A stretch of DNA of 64,000 nucleotides from Mesostigma viride. Its lineage: Eukaryota > Streptophyta > Mesostigmatophyceae > Mesostigmatales > Mesostigmataceae. Of this stretch, positions 10,139-23,400 are shown one piece after another. Positions within the stretch are counted from its first letter, which is position 1. The number at the start of each line of letters is the position of its first letter. The DNA is taken from the NCBI GenBank assembly GCA_009746045.1, contig RPFO01000103.1:5001-69000 (forward strand). The letters are read 5' to 3'. Below the pieces are notes generated by a model. That model made no database searches, was not told where the DNA came from, and saw only the letters and a list, made by a program, of their open reading frames with translations. The position numbers and the translations under genes were made by a program.

Positions 10139-13100
10139 TTAATACTCCGCCAGCTCGTTCGCCAGCTCCTTCTCGAAATCCTCCTCGACATCGTCGCCCT
10201 CGCCACCACCGCCAGCCCCCTCCTCATCCGCCCCCTCCAGCTCCCCAAACATCTCCCAGTTGTCCACCGCGTCCTCCTCCTCCCCCTCCTCCCCCTCCTC
10301 TCCCGATGCCACAGCTGGCGGTGGTGCGGTGGCGGCAGCAGCCGTCGAGCCCGGCTTGCTACCAGCACCCAAGGCACCCACTCCAGTGCCCGTTTTCCCG
10401 GGCACTTGTGCCTGCCGCGCCAAGGCTTCCACGGGATTGCTCTTTGAGAACCTATTATTAGCACCCGCGCCGTCGACTTCGAATTCTGTCCACTCAAAGT
10501 CCCCGTCTTCACCCGCGAAATCCCCCATTGAAGCAGCCCCCTCGGTCCCCCCTGCACCCCCCTCGACGCCCCTGCGCATCCGCTTCTCAGCCATGATCTC
10601 TTCAAACGACTTGGGGGGGCGGAACTGGGACCGCCCCACCCCACCGGTCGCGGACGCCAGCGCACCCCCTTGCTCCACACCCCCCCCACCCGCCTCTCTC
10701 CCGGCTCGCACCGGCTGCTTACTGGGGGCCCCCGCGGGGGTATCGTCCGCCGCTCGCTTCCGGGAAGCCCTGCCCATCAACGCTGCTCCCTCGCCCGCTT
10801 GGCCGGTCCCTGCGCTACCCGTGCTTGCTACGCCTTCCCCTTGCTGCCGCGACTCCTGTTGCTGCTGCTGCTGCTGCTGCCCGTCCCCTTGTTCTTGTCG
10901 CTGTTTCTTCTTCTTGGCTAAGATCTCGTCAAAGCTCAGCGGCGCTGCAAACTCGGCGGGCTTCTCTGCCGCAGGTTCCGCCACCCTTTCCGCTCCCCTG
11001 GCCGCGGGCCCATCCCGACCGACGCGAGACACCATACCACTGCCACCAGGGACGCCCCCGCCACCATCCTCCCGCACACGCCCCCCAGCGGATGCTAATG
11101 ATGTCGCTGCCGCCGCCGCTGCAACCGCCGCCGCAACCGCAGCGGTACCAACGACGGGCCTCTTCTTGGCCGGTGACGTCGTCGCAGCAACCGCGTGGAC
11201 CCCCGCCCTGCCCGCACCGCGCCCCTCGTGACCCACCACCGCAGAGCCAAATTGCCTCTCGAGCGCGGTTCCGCCACTGGGCGCCCCGCCGCCAAGGCCC
11301 TCAGGTACTGACCGCCGGTTGCCCTGCGCGTTCGCTAGCATCGCCGATGGTGGGCCACCGGGGCCAGCACTCATGCCCGCAGGACCCCCTCCCCACGCTC
11401 TCTGTCCCGACCCACCCACCACCATTGCCACCGGTTGCCCCGCCATGCCGAGCCGTTGATCCGCTCTTGTTCCTGCGGCCCCAACCCCCCCTCGTGGCCC
11501 CTCCCCTCTCAACCGAGCGCCTTGACCACCAACCAGTCCCGCCCCCCCCACCCCCCCACCCCCACCCCCCGATGACCCCCCCGCTGCATCACCGACCGCG
11601 GTCCTTAATGCGCGCTGGACGAGTCCCAGCCCGATGCCGCCGCCCCCAGCCCGCCCACCCGCATCCCCGCCGCCACCCCGTTGCCCCGCTGCCCCTCCGC
11701 CGCCGCCGTCTCGCCCACCCACCCTGCCGTGGTCCATGGAAATCACCGCCGAGGCGCCGCCACGTGTCGCATTCCTGGCGCCCGCGAGCGCTTCCCCGTT
11801 CGCTCTCGCGGAGCGGCGACGCGCGGGCGACCCGCGCATGTCCCCCTGGTCACGCCCGCCCCCTGGGCCGAACCCGACCGCGGTCCCTGAGAGCACGTTC
11901 CTCAGGTCCACCTGGGCCACCTGGCCGTCATCGTCGTCCTCGTAATACCCCTCCTCCTCCTCCTCTGCCGCCGCCTCCCTCACGACCCGCTTCCGCTCAT
12001 CCGCGATCACCAAGACCCGCTGGCTCCCGCGGCGGCGGGGAGCGCCCGCCCGCGCCCCTTCCCCTTGCTCCTCCCGCTCACCGCCCCTCCCTCTCCTGTG
12101 GTCCACACGCAGGTGCCTCTCCTCGCCCTCCTCAGATCCCTCCTCGTACTCCCCCTCCTCGCCCTCGCTCGTGCTGACCTCGCCTGCCTCGCGAGAACGC
12201 GACCGTGAACGGGACCGTGGCCCCCCCCCCTGTCGCTTAATGCCGGTGACCGCACGCCGGGCGCCGGCAGAAACGACCTCGCCCCTCTGCCCACGGGCCC
12301 CCACGATGCCACCCGCCCTGCGCTCGAACCCTCCATCCACCTCGTCCCCGTCCTCTTCTTCCTCGTCTCCGACCACACCTCGAGGGGCCCCGGTCGGCCG
12401 CCGCAGATCCACACGCAAGTCCCCGCCTCCGACCACGATCGCACGACGGACAACAACACCCCCCCGTTCCGGAACCAACGCCTGCACCTGCAACGACTCG
12501 CGATCAGCCCCACGCGCGCCGCCGAGCCTCCCCCCCGACACAGACCAGACCACGCCCCTGTCCACCTCCTCTTGCTGCTGCGGGCGAACAGACCGGACAC
12601 TGCGGGAGGACGTCTGCCCACCGTCACCCCTGCCCGTTGCCACATAACCGCCGTCCTGGGCCCCAAACCGGGCCCTTGGACGCCCCCCCCCCCCCCATCC
12701 TCCCCATACCCACCCTCCTCTTCCTCCCCCCCGTACCCATCATCATCATAATCCCCCGCATCACCCATATGGGAATACCCCTCCCTGCCACGCTCCGCCC
12801 CCACGTCGCCCTCGCCCCTGTCCCTTCGCTGCATGTGCTGATTCGACCCCGATGGCACCCGCACATGCGCACCCACCCGCTGCTGTGATGCCCCTCCCAT
12901 GCCCCCGACACCCACGCCCCCAACCACGGGCCGAGCGACCGGCCGCTCCCCGGACGGCCCCCTCGTGACGCCCCTGCCCGTTATAGGGACCAGGTGGGCG
13001 GACCGCGGCTGCGCCGTGGCCCCCGGGGATGCACCGGCCCCAATCCCAGGGACCGCAGCCGTTGCGCTGGCATCCGGGGCCCTCGGTTTCACGATCAAGC

Positions 13101-15439
13101 GGCGCGACCCTGTCGCCGCTGGTGCCGACGACCCTGCAGGGATGGCGATTGCCAGAGCCCCAGAGGGCGCGACCCCTTGCGCTGAAGCGACGGTGGTCCC
13201 GCTTGCAGCGGCCCCTGGCAGCGCTACTGGTCCGGTAAAACCGTCCGAAGGTGGTGGCTGCCTTTGGAATGGAACCGCTGGGACGATGGGAGCCGACCCC
13301 GCTGCATGTGGGGTGAGTTGAGAGAATGGGCGGGTCACAGCGGTGGTGGTGGTGGCGACGCCGGACATGCTGACATCATCGGTAGCAGAGGATGAGATCA
13401 TGATGGACGCCAGCGAGGCGCTCGGCGCGGCGACCGCGTGGGAGAAGGCGCACGCGGCGCCCTTGACGCACTTGCCCTGCATGTGGTAGATGCAGGGAGT
13501 CTGGTTGCGGGCGGCAAAGGCAGCCGGGGGTGGTGCCCATGCTCGCAACTGTGGGCACAGGGAGGGGTACAAGGAAGGACACGGGGCAGCATAGTTCGTG
13601 GAGGAATATGTTAGCTGCTGCGGTGGGAAAAGGGTGCAGAGTGCCCATGGGGATTATAATAAGACGTTGGGGGACTGGAATAAGATCATCGGGGAATCCG
13701 TGATGGCACGTATCATGGGAGCGAGGTATGGTTGGGGCATCGTCACGGGGGCCAACCTGATGAGATGCAGTTAAATAGAGATGTGAAAACAAGACGGCGA
13801 ACAAGGCAGCCGTACTCGGGCCAGGCGCTGTCATCCGTGCAAAGCGAGTATCAGAGAATATTGATATCACCGCAAAAACCATGCTATTATTATTGTTCAT
13901 TATCAACGGCACTTGATCACAAACAGGGTAGGTAAGAAAGACAAGCTGTAGCATTCGCCCATAAGGACAAGAGTAAGGACAGGAATAAGGACGCGGCATG
14001 TACAATTCCCTTCACATGTCCCCACACTTGCCCTCATAGATACCTTTTTCAATACGGCGCGTCCCTATACATGTCCCCACACTTGCCCTTATAGATACCT
14101 TTTTCAATACGGCGCGTCCCTTTACATGTCCCCACACTTGCCCTTATAGATACCTTTTTCAATACGGCGCGTCCCTATACATGTCCCCACACTTGCCCTC
14201 ATAGATACCTTTTTCAATACGGCGCGTCCCTATACATGTCCCCACACTTGCCCTTATAGATACCTTTTTCAATACGGCGCGTCCCTATACATGTCCCCAC
14301 ACTTGCCCTTATAGATACCTTTTTCAATACGGCGCGCCCCTATACATGTCCCCACACTTGCCCTTATAGACACCATTTTCTAAACGGCCACACCCTTGCG
14401 CTTATGGACAGCTTTTTTTAGGCGGCGCCTGAAGGGACTCACCGGGTGCCGGAACGGGCAGTCGGCCTTAGCGCACTTGTTGGCGGCCCAGAAGGTGCAG
14501 TCCACCGGGTTGAACTTGGCGGCCGCGCTGTGGCGGTACTCGCAGGCGGGGCCCTGGACGGGAAACAGATTGCCCGGTTTGTGCGCACACACACACACAG
14601 GGTGAACACACACAAATAAGGGTGAGCACACACAAGAAGGGTGCACACACACAAGCCGGGTGCAGACAACAAGAGAGAACACGAGGAAGGATGCACACCA
14701 ACAAGATGCTGCTACGCGAGCCCGTTGACATGATGCGGCGACGTGAGCCGACTCACACACGCAAAGCCACGACGCCGACTCTTCAGATAATGTCGCTGAG
14801 GCAAGATGATACCGCCAAGGCAGGCAGCAAATAGCAAACCGAATGCTGCCCGGTGCTCGTATGATACTACGCCTACGGAGTCATGAATCCTCCTACGGCT
14901 TGGCAGGACAACCCCCTTCTAAAGGGGGTTGGATGTGGAAAATGTTGACATAAGGTAGGAGAGTCATGAATCCTCCTACGGCTTGGCAAGACAACCCCCT
15001 TCTAAAGGGGGTTGGATGTGGAAAATGTTGTCGTGTAGGCCCAGAGGCAGGCATGCTACCCCATAAGCACCGGGCATGTGCCAGATCTAGAACTAGGAAG
15101 TTTTGGAAAAGCCGCCTCCGCAAAGCACAGCTCGGAAACGCAGGGATACCAAGCGACTGCAAAATCACCCTCTGCCAGCACGGACGCTTTCTGACACAGC
15201 AGACACACCCCAAGCACGAGGAAAGGACGGCCACATGACAAATTCTGGAGACAAGTTGGGATGACAAGTTCCAATGACAAAAAAGCAATCGGTGGTCCAC
15301 CAGCACACACCTTCTGGCACACCCCAAGCATGAAGTAACGGCAGTCGGTGTTCTTCTTCTCTTCCGCAGAGCCCGGCGCTGGTACGGCCCCACCGGCCGC
15401 GCCACCGGGGTGGCCCGCGACGACCGCCGCCCCGTTCAT
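10139..15439 (-). CDS. CCCH zinc-finger protein with three C3H fingers (plant ZC3H11A/C3H17-like)
   Basis: Probable nuclear RNA-binding protein. Exons on the minus strand: 15439-15311 (43 aa, ATG context CCAATGA), 14553-14443 (37 aa) and 13548-10139; junctions are GT-AG and phase 0. Three C-X7-C-X4/5-C-X3-H fingers are split across exons: finger 1 (TDCRYFMLGVCQK + GPACEYRH) spans intron 1; finger 2 is DCTFWAANKCAKADCPFRH; finger 3 is PCIYHMQGKCVKGAACAFSH. This order and spacing match land-plant CCCH proteins with NTDC-YF...ECEYRH...RDCWYW...GFRH...PCYYF. The remaining ~1000 aa are disordered Gly/Arg/Glu-rich sequence with two repeated motifs, LSFDEILAKKKKQ and KSFEEIMAEKRMR, also seen in that family, and an acidic end (DDVEEDFEKELANELAEY). 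The frame changes once, in a 14-C run at 12683-12696. About 1216 aa in total. Gene name uncertain. Confidence 0.8.
12683..12696 (-). other. Homopolymer frame break inside CCCH exon 3
   Basis: Fourteen consecutive C on the plus strand (G in the mRNA sense). Upstream of it the protein reads in one frame (DDDGYGGEEEEGGYGEDGGGG), downstream in another (FGAQDGGYVATGRGDGG). One extra base, or two fewer, restores a single frame. A base-calling error or a slippage polymorphism explains this best. Confidence 0.75.
14017..14395. repeat. 55-bp minisatellite in intron 2 of the CCCH gene
   Basis: Nearly seven head-to-tail copies of a 55-bp unit starting TGTCCCCACACTTGCCCT and including GATACCTTTTTCAATACGG. 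Unit starts are at 14017, 14072, 14127, 14182, 14237, 14292 and 14347; only the last is diverged. Copies are almost identical, so the array is young. It lies about 50 bases downstream of the exon 2 donor site. Confidence 0.9.
14878..15033. repeat. 83-bp tandem duplication with an inner hairpin, CCCH intron 1
   Basis: Two copies (from 14878 and 14961) of GAGTCATGAATCCTCCTACG... each containing AACCCCC-TTCTAAA-GGGGGTT, a 7-bp stem. A related piece (GCTCCTACGGCTTTGCAAGTC) sits in kinase intron 6 at 22428. Confidence 0.75.
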
Positions 15440-18266
15440 TGGACGACGGAGAAGCGGCAGGGATCAGGGACCCTGGCGTCGTCGAGGAACGGCACCCTGG
15501 CCGGCCTGACCTTGAGGATGCCAAGCTGCAGGCAGGTGTCCATGAGACAACAAGATGTGTCCAAGACACCGCGTTTGCAAGCAGGAGGGATTGTGGCGTA
15601 AGGTTGTGGGTGCGACACGTGGTGGTAGCCGGAGAGCGAACGCATAACGCCGAAGAAAGCTCTCAAATCTTCTGAGCCTCTGGCACGTAAGCCTGCGTCG
15701 AGCCTCCCAACCTCCCAACACAAGCTGAGTCTTGATTGCGAACAGCGACCAGAAGACAGGCTGCAGACAGCAGTCTATACTTTAGTCATCCTGCCACGTT
15801 AAGTGGACCGTCAACAAGTGCCCACAGTTGCAACATACGGGAGTCGTGGTCCATTTCATATTGAAACGAAAACCTTCTGCAGAATATGGGACCCATCGAA
15901 CCATATTACAGGTTTTACTATAACGGAATTCAAATATTGCCGTGCAAGAAAGAATACTGCAAACCAACCCACACAACTAACATGCAAGCTTCCCATGGTG
16001 TGTCATACTTGGATTTTTTTGGGGAAAAAAACAGACGGCATCCAATCAAGCTGTCAAACATGTTTGTCAAAATCGTAGGAAAAGTACCTTGACGTTATCT
16101 GCTGAAGCCACGAGTGTTGATTTGCAATGAAGCCTCCTGAGAAGCCGCATATGACGAAGAATAGGAGGAAGGCGGCACACCGGTCAACTGGCTACTCTAT
16201 GCCCAGCCGCAACAGGGTTCTTCCTCCTCCCACTCCGGAGCAATTTGCCTGCCCTTGGTAATCAAGATGCTGCGTAGCCACGTGCTCGGCCCCCTCACAG
16301 CATGGGGGCGGCCCGAACCTTCCTATCCTCCCTGTCCGCAATGGTCGCCAGAGCTCCGTCCGCCCGTCCACCCGGCACTCCGTGCCAGGCAAGGCACTCC
16401 CGCATTCCCCAGCAAACGCACGAAGATCGCCAAGCCGAACATCATCGCTCGCCGCCAACTGCGAAGGGCATCCTATTACGGTAATCTCATTAACCACATC
16501 GGACCGCACCTCCGGCATCGCACGCATCCTGATATGGATTGCCATCTACTCTAGTTGACCAAACAACGCGCTGCTATATCCACTTTCACCGAGGAAAGGA
16601 GCGCTAAGAAAGTCCTAAGAACAAGGTGGACGCGGATATAAATGTTTAGATTTTATTACAGATGTAAACGAGAACCCCCCAAACAAACAAACAAAGAAAC
16701 AAACAAACAAACAGAAAATCTGACAGGCACTAAAAACGAGATTAAATTTACGACATCTAATTTATCCCCGTAAGCGACGATAGCCCTAAAGAAAGCCGTC
16801 AAAACCAGCCGTTAAGAAAGCCGTCACAACCCAACCGGCCAAGAAGAGAAAACTTCACAGAACAGGAACTGACTGCCCAGTACAGATGATATAAGCAAGC
16901 GGTTAATTTACCGTTAAAAAAACGTTTTTGTGTGCTCCTTGATGGTATGAAAAGCGCGACGTGACCGACCTAAATTTCTTCGTTTACAAAAGCAGGGCAG
17001 CGTGCCAAAAGGTTAGCTAGACTGTTCTGCATCAAATCTTTCGCGTGCACGGCGACGCAAATTTCAATTTGGCTCCTCTAGCACCTCTAATACCGCTGCC
17101 CTTATCTCCAACGAACATGCGGCAAACGCGAAGTACAAATCCCGGCAAAAAAGCGTGGCCGCGCTAGGTGGGCACCACGAAAAATGACAAAAGTACTGTC
17201 GCCCTTCCACCGGACACCCCTACTGTAGGCGTTGGTGTCTTGTTGTGTCTTTGCCTGCGCGATGCACTCATCAAAAGCAGAATCCGAGTCCAAGCACTCA
17301 CCACCATGGCGCCATATGGCTCGCGTTTGACCCCGACGGGTTGCCGACGATCCCTGTCTTGTCTGGACACTCAAAATTTCCAATCGAGCAGGGTGCAAGA
17401 AGCGGACGCGGCGCGCTGTGTTCAGGACGGAACACATTTCGAATCGTGCCACGTGTGCGCTTCACGCGAAAAGGCAGCCAATCAGGTATAGGAAGTTTTT
17501 TAGTAGGGTATCGCTGTAATGAACGGAATGACGAACTGGTGACGGAAAATCTGGCGAGCCAAAGGCCAGCCTAAACCCTAAACACGAATCAAAGGACAAC
17601 ACACCAAACGTCGTTGTAAACTAGAAAACTGTTCCGTGACACCAACGTCGTTTTCACTTTCCTACTAACGAGTCTATCCGCTGATTATGGTGCCCTTGAT
17701 TGATAAGCTGCCCTTGATTGATAAGCCAACGAATCTAGCCATTTTCATCGAATGCGCCAATGGATTCAGGGCTGAATTATCTCGTGAAGAGGCTGAATTA
17801 TCTCGTGAAGACGGTAAAATCCTTTGAAACCGGAATAGTGCCATGACCTTTGCGGCGTAATCTGCTGCCACAGGCATGCGTAAGACCGCAAATAGGTAGC
17901 TCGCTATTTTGGGGGGTAGCCATTTTTTTTGCCACGGAACTGCTGAAAGTCGCTAAGCGTGATAAGGTCGACAGCAGCAATATTCAGGCATACTTGTTGG
18001 TGAGAGAAGTATTGTTTACAGTTCACGATTTTCAAGCCAGTGAGCAAGGTTCAAAATATTTTATCCAGCGTGTCTAGGCCGATAAAAGGTTCTCGAATTG
18101 TGACACGGGCGCCATCCCTGGCAAGCTCCCCTAGGCTGTAATCCCCATTATGAAGTGTCCACTGCCCATTGTGTATGCCTAGACTTTCGCAATTACGTCT
18201 TGAGACGTAACGACAGTAAGGCTACCGTATTAGGTTGCTGCGCACGTTATTGAGGCCCTTGCTGCC
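15440..18266. other. Intergenic region between the divergent CCCH and kinase genes
   Basis: The two genes are transcribed away from each other, so this 2.8-kb stretch should contain both promoters. A short reading frame on the minus strand (15723-15436) ends by overlapping the CCCH start (CCAATGA) and could be an upstream ORF, but support is weak. A CAAA-rich run lies at 16678-16712. Otherwise nothing recognisable. Confidence 0.4.
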
Positions 18267-20318
18267 ATGACCGTCCCAGACGAAATGCCAAGCAATCCTG
18301 CGACGGGCAAAGACCAAGAAGCGGAAGAGGAAGTGGCAGCAGCTAAACCAACACCGGAGAAGCACCGAATGGCGCTGGCGGAGCCCAGGATGCCGTTTAA
18401 AGAGACCGTGGACTCCCAGAGTTCGTTGAGGAAACGGTATCGATTTGTGAGTGGATGCAACTCCACATTACCTCGCGTACAGCCCTGCAGTGGCTTGGCG
18501 GCCATTTTGCTGACGTGACATGGTCTTACTCGATGATCTGGCCTTTACCATTGCTTTTCCACATGTAGGAATCTTATTGTTAATCTGAAAGCGCTATTTT
18601 AAAGCATCTTTGCAGAGAGTTAAACGGGAAAAGACTGTTGGAGCCATTATTTTGATGCAAACATCGCATTGTATAAAATTAGTGTGAGCTCTGAAGCCTC
18701 TTGAGCAAAAGTAGGTTACCTGTAGTGTGTTTTCAGGCGCGTATTCTGGATACAGGGACCATACTGAGATTCCTTGAAGTGTGCAAGCATTCACGCTGAT
18801 GGCATATGTGCAGCAGCTGCTGGCCACGATTATAAGGATGACCATGACGTTATTCTCATTCTTCTTCTTCTCCTCCTCTATGCTATTCTGGTTGTGTCTG
18901 CCACCATTTCTTCGTCTCATTCACCTCATCTGGAGATAATAGCGTTTTCTATCCCAACTTCAATGTAGATTCAGCGTTTTCGCTCTTTTGCTGCGCTCCC
19001 CTCTCTTTGCATGGACTGTTTACGCAACGCTGACTGCGTTCCTGTGTCTATCCTCTGTGGTTACCAAAATCATCGCGCTGTGGCCGCTTGCCCTTCGGGC
19101 CGGCTCTAAAACAGGTCAAGGACATTGGTGCAGGGGGCCAGGGTGTCGCCTGTCTGGTCAGGGACCGCAACACCAACACGCTCTATGCTGTCAAGTTTAT
19201 CGGCAGAGGCCGAGCGGTACGACCCCCTTTGATGCCTAGAAACGCGTCATCCGACCATTTTTAATACGCTGCCTTGCGAAACCATCGATAGGCTCTATCT
19301 CCACGCGAAGATGGGGTTTTCGGCCGCCTGTGGCGCTTTTAGGGAGCATCCTGTTTTGACTAGGTGTTAGCAGGAATGTTGTGATTTATGAAAAAGTTTA
19401 TCATTTCCCTCTACCAGCTTTTCGTGTTGCCCAGCGTCGTGGTGTGAGGGGGCTGCTGGCGGCTTGAAGACCTGGATGATATATGCCTGCTTCTTCCTAA
19501 TTAATGAGTGGATCGCAGAATTTGTTCATTGTATGCACCCCTCATTTGCAGTCCCATCGAGCCGGGATGCCCCAGTCGCATTAGTTGCCCTCCCCGCTGG
19601 TAATTAAGTTGATGAGCAAATCAACCCCCCGAGTACTATTTGGTTCTTATTGCTTATTTGGCGTAGCTTACCCTACCATTGTTTGTTTCCGGAAACTTCT
19701 GAAGGAAAGTCGCGCATCGTTGGCTGACCCTGCCTTGGCTTACCCTATTTGCCATTTTGTCTTGAGAACTGGAATGCATTGGCTGTTTTATTTCGTACCT
19801 ACATGGGTGCCGACGGACCGGAACATATATTACCTTAGCCTACCTTGGCTAACTGTGCTATCTAGAAACCCTATTGTCTACATCACAGTTTTGTTTCTCA
19901 TAAGCGTATTTGTGCAGATTGACCCGAAGATGCCTTCCCTTAGCCTACGTTGGCTAACCCTATAACTCACGAGCCCTGATATCTTTTTGTGTTTTGTAAT
20001 TGTGTCATGCAGATTGACGAGAACATGCCTTATTCAACCTTGCCTTTGGCTATCTGGGCTGACCCTATCGCCCACGAGCCCTAGTATCTCAACTTTTTTT
20101 CTCATGTCCACGTGTGTGCAGATTGACCAGAACGTGCGTCGGGAGATCAACAACCACCGCCAGCTCCACCACCCTAACATCGTGTGGTTCAAGGAGGTGA
20201 GTCGCAGCAATGCCTGTAGCATTCCCCTGTCAAGAAGGCTAGATGACGACCGTGTGTGTGTGCGCGCGTGCATGCGTGCGTGTGAGTGTGTGCTGCAAGA
20301 GTTCAGCTGTGGCAAGCG

Positions 20319-20417
<99 letters not shown>

Positions 20418-23400
20418 ACCAACTGCAGCAGAGCTTCAAGGAGGCTGGTTGAAATGAGTGTGGGCGGCTCCTTTTGGCCCAGGGGGCGCCACGCCTCATG
20501 GATGCGTGGGCAAAAGGGGGCCTTGATAGGCCGTAGGGATGTGGAGGGAAAGCATATTTAGATGGTTTGAAGAACAGTCAGACAACTTGTTTGTTACAAA
20601 TCTGCCGCCCCTAGCCACCCACCGCCACTATATTATTGTGCCTAGTGATGATCAACTTATCCCACCGCCAATCTATTATTGTACCTACTGATCATCAACT
20701 TATCCCACCACCAATATAGCACTGTACCTACTAATCATCAACATGTTCCATCGCCGCCGCTGTAATGCTGTACTGCTAATTTATTTAATTGTTTCCTTCT
20801 TTGTTTGTTTATTTAATTGTTTCGTCTGGTGCATCCCTCCAACCCCTGTACCCCACCACCACCTGCGTGCTGGCAGGTGCTTCTCACAAAGACACACCTG
20901 GCCATCCTGATGGAGTACGCGGGTGGGGGGGAGCTCTATGGCCTCCTCGTTCGCACGGGTGCCATGCCCGAAGACCAGGTGGGTGGCCACGCAGGAGTCA
21001 CCTCGGCCTGGGCAGTCCGCCCCCCTTAAAGCCTAGAGACACCTGGACGAATGTCAATGTGGTAGCTGCCAGTGTGCCTGGACAGGCCTCTTGACGTGAT
21101 TCTCAGGCTGGACGTCCCCTCACTGGGGCCGACACCTCGCTTTCGGAAAAAGTTGGATTTTACGGAGTTCTAAACACTGTGGTGACTGTGACACTGTCAC
21201 ACTATGGTGGCAGCTGCCAGCGTGGCAACGTCCGCTGTGGATGGTATCGGTATCAGTACGCGCACTCTGGGAAAGTTTACAAGCTGGGCTAGTTTCGTTT
21301 TTCAAATTGTTGGATTGCCGTCCAGAGCGTCGCTAAGGACAACAGGTCGACCTGACTTGCAAGGCTGTTTAGACCACTGTTCCAAGCAAGAAACACGGCA
21401 ACAATGGTTCTGGGTGCCGTATGATTTCCATTTACCTTGTACTGGGCTTAGACGTTGTCTTTTGCTCTTGCTCATCAGCTCATGCTTGGTCAAGACGCTG
21501 ATGTTGGTTGTTGCGGAACTGCATGATGTCAATTTGTGGGCTTTGGATCCGCCTTGCATTTTGGGTATTGGTGGCTGCAGGCGCGCTATTTCTTCCAGCA
21601 ACTGATCTCGGGCGTCCGCTACTGCCACTCTATGGTGCGTTACGGATACCTTGCCTTCCCTTTCCTGTGGCGCGGAGGGGGGCGTTGCTGGTCCCTTTCT
21701 GCTCGAATTTTGAACAATTCTAATTGCTAGGCTATTTGGTGTATTGACATGACCGGTTTGCAACTGGCACTTGTCGTCAGCAACTGAGCAACAGGCAGTG
21801 CATTTTACTGTGACCGCGGCCAGGATAGCGCCATGGATGGCCAGCGCACCGCAAAGCCCGTGGTATATTCTGACAGAATCGTCAACCAACCAGGGGAAAA
21901 GGGAAGGGGAGCTAGACAGTCAGGTTTCGGGACCTTGCTTTCAAATATTGCTTTGCCCACCTTTAGCTTAGGTACCATTTTTCGCTGTTTTGTGTGAAAG
22001 TTATTAAGTTATCCCACGTTTGCTTTTTTTGGCATGCACTAGCGCAGCAGTGCAGCATTTTTTTTCTGTTCATAGGCAATTGTGTATCCTGCAATGTGTT
22101 GTCCGGAAACAGACAGAGCACTGCTTGTGATGTGCCCCTCAACGGCTCCACTGTTGTCATGCCTTCACCACGAGTGTGCCCCTCCACTCCTGGTGTGGCC
22201 CTCCTGTTTCCTGTTGACAGTGCCCCTCAACTATATGGCGTGCCCCGCAACTCATAAGCAAACGTCCTATCCTGCTGGTATGTTGCCCTGCGGGCACGCT
22301 GTCCTGCTGGATGTTTCCCCAGAACATCTGCCACCGCGACCTGAAGCTGGAGAACACGCTGCTCGATACCAGCCACCCACCCAAGATCAAGATCTGCGAT
22401 TTCGGCTACTCCAAGGTGGGGCTGATTGCTCCTACGGCTTTGCAAGTCAACCCCCTTGGGATCGTGAAAATGGGGGTGGGATTGTGAAACTGTTGTCCGT
22501 GTCAAAGCGTCACGTGCTTTAACCAATGCAATTTCAATGAGACAACCAGCGCAGGCCATGCTTACGTCGGTCACCAATGCTGGGGCCAGGGTAGAATTAG
22601 AATAAGCCTTTTAGATTGCTGCCGTGGACCCAAGGAGTGAACTCCCATCTGGTCGCGAGAGTTCTGTTCGGTGGGGACTAAGCGCTTGACGTGACGGAAT
22701 AAATGCCAGCGTGCACGCTCTTTGATAGTGAGCGTAAGTTTGTATCTTGTGAGCGTAGATTTGTTAATAGTGAGCATAGGACTGCATGTAGTGAGTATAG
22801 GATGGTATATAGTGAGTAGAGATTTCTTAATAGTGAGCATAGGACTGTATATAGTGAGTATAGGATTGTATCTTGTGAGTATAGGTTTGTCTATAGTGAG
22901 CATAGGACAGTATATAGTGAGTATAGGATGGTACATAGTAAGTAGAGGATTGCGTAAAGTGAGTATAGGCTATGAGGTAGGCTTATACATGCATGCCTGC
23001 TGGCACTGCTGCAGTCCTAGTTGTCTGTTACATAAAAAGTCCTATCTGGCCATTTTCTTCCCCTTGCGCTAACATCCTGTTTGCCGTCTGAACTCCATGA
23101 CTCGTTGCCCTGTGTGCGCATATGATTGATTCCGCATCAACAGTCCTCCTCGTTTGACTCCATTCCCGACTCCAAAGTGGGCACCGCCGCGTATGTCGCC
23201 CCCGAGGTCATCATGTCCAAGAACTACGACGGGAAGGTAAGGCCCCCCCACATCCTGGTGAACGAGTTAAGCTACCTACCGCAACCTACAAGTTAGGCGG
23301 CCCCAAAATAATACAGGAAAGGGATGCCATTTCCTGTACCTAGACCACGTTCGTAAGGACGGTGGAATGCCCTCAGCGGGCACAGCCGCGTACATAGCCC

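Noticed and set aside
10260-13321. Long plus-strand frames opposite the CCCH gene
   Set aside because: GC-rich antisense shadows of a real coding exon; Pro/Arg/Ala-rich with no domain, while the minus strand has zinc fingers and conserved motifs.
14017-14395. CRISPR-like array
   Set aside because: Units are contiguous without unique spacers, and the host is eukaryotic; it is an intronic minisatellite.
15436-15723. Separate small gene overlapping the CCCH start
   Set aside because: No protein-like signal; at most an upstream open frame.
16192-17574. Several ~100-codon frames between the CCCH and kinase genes
   Set aside because: Overlapping frames on both strands, no motifs, and expected by chance in GC-balanced DNA of this length.
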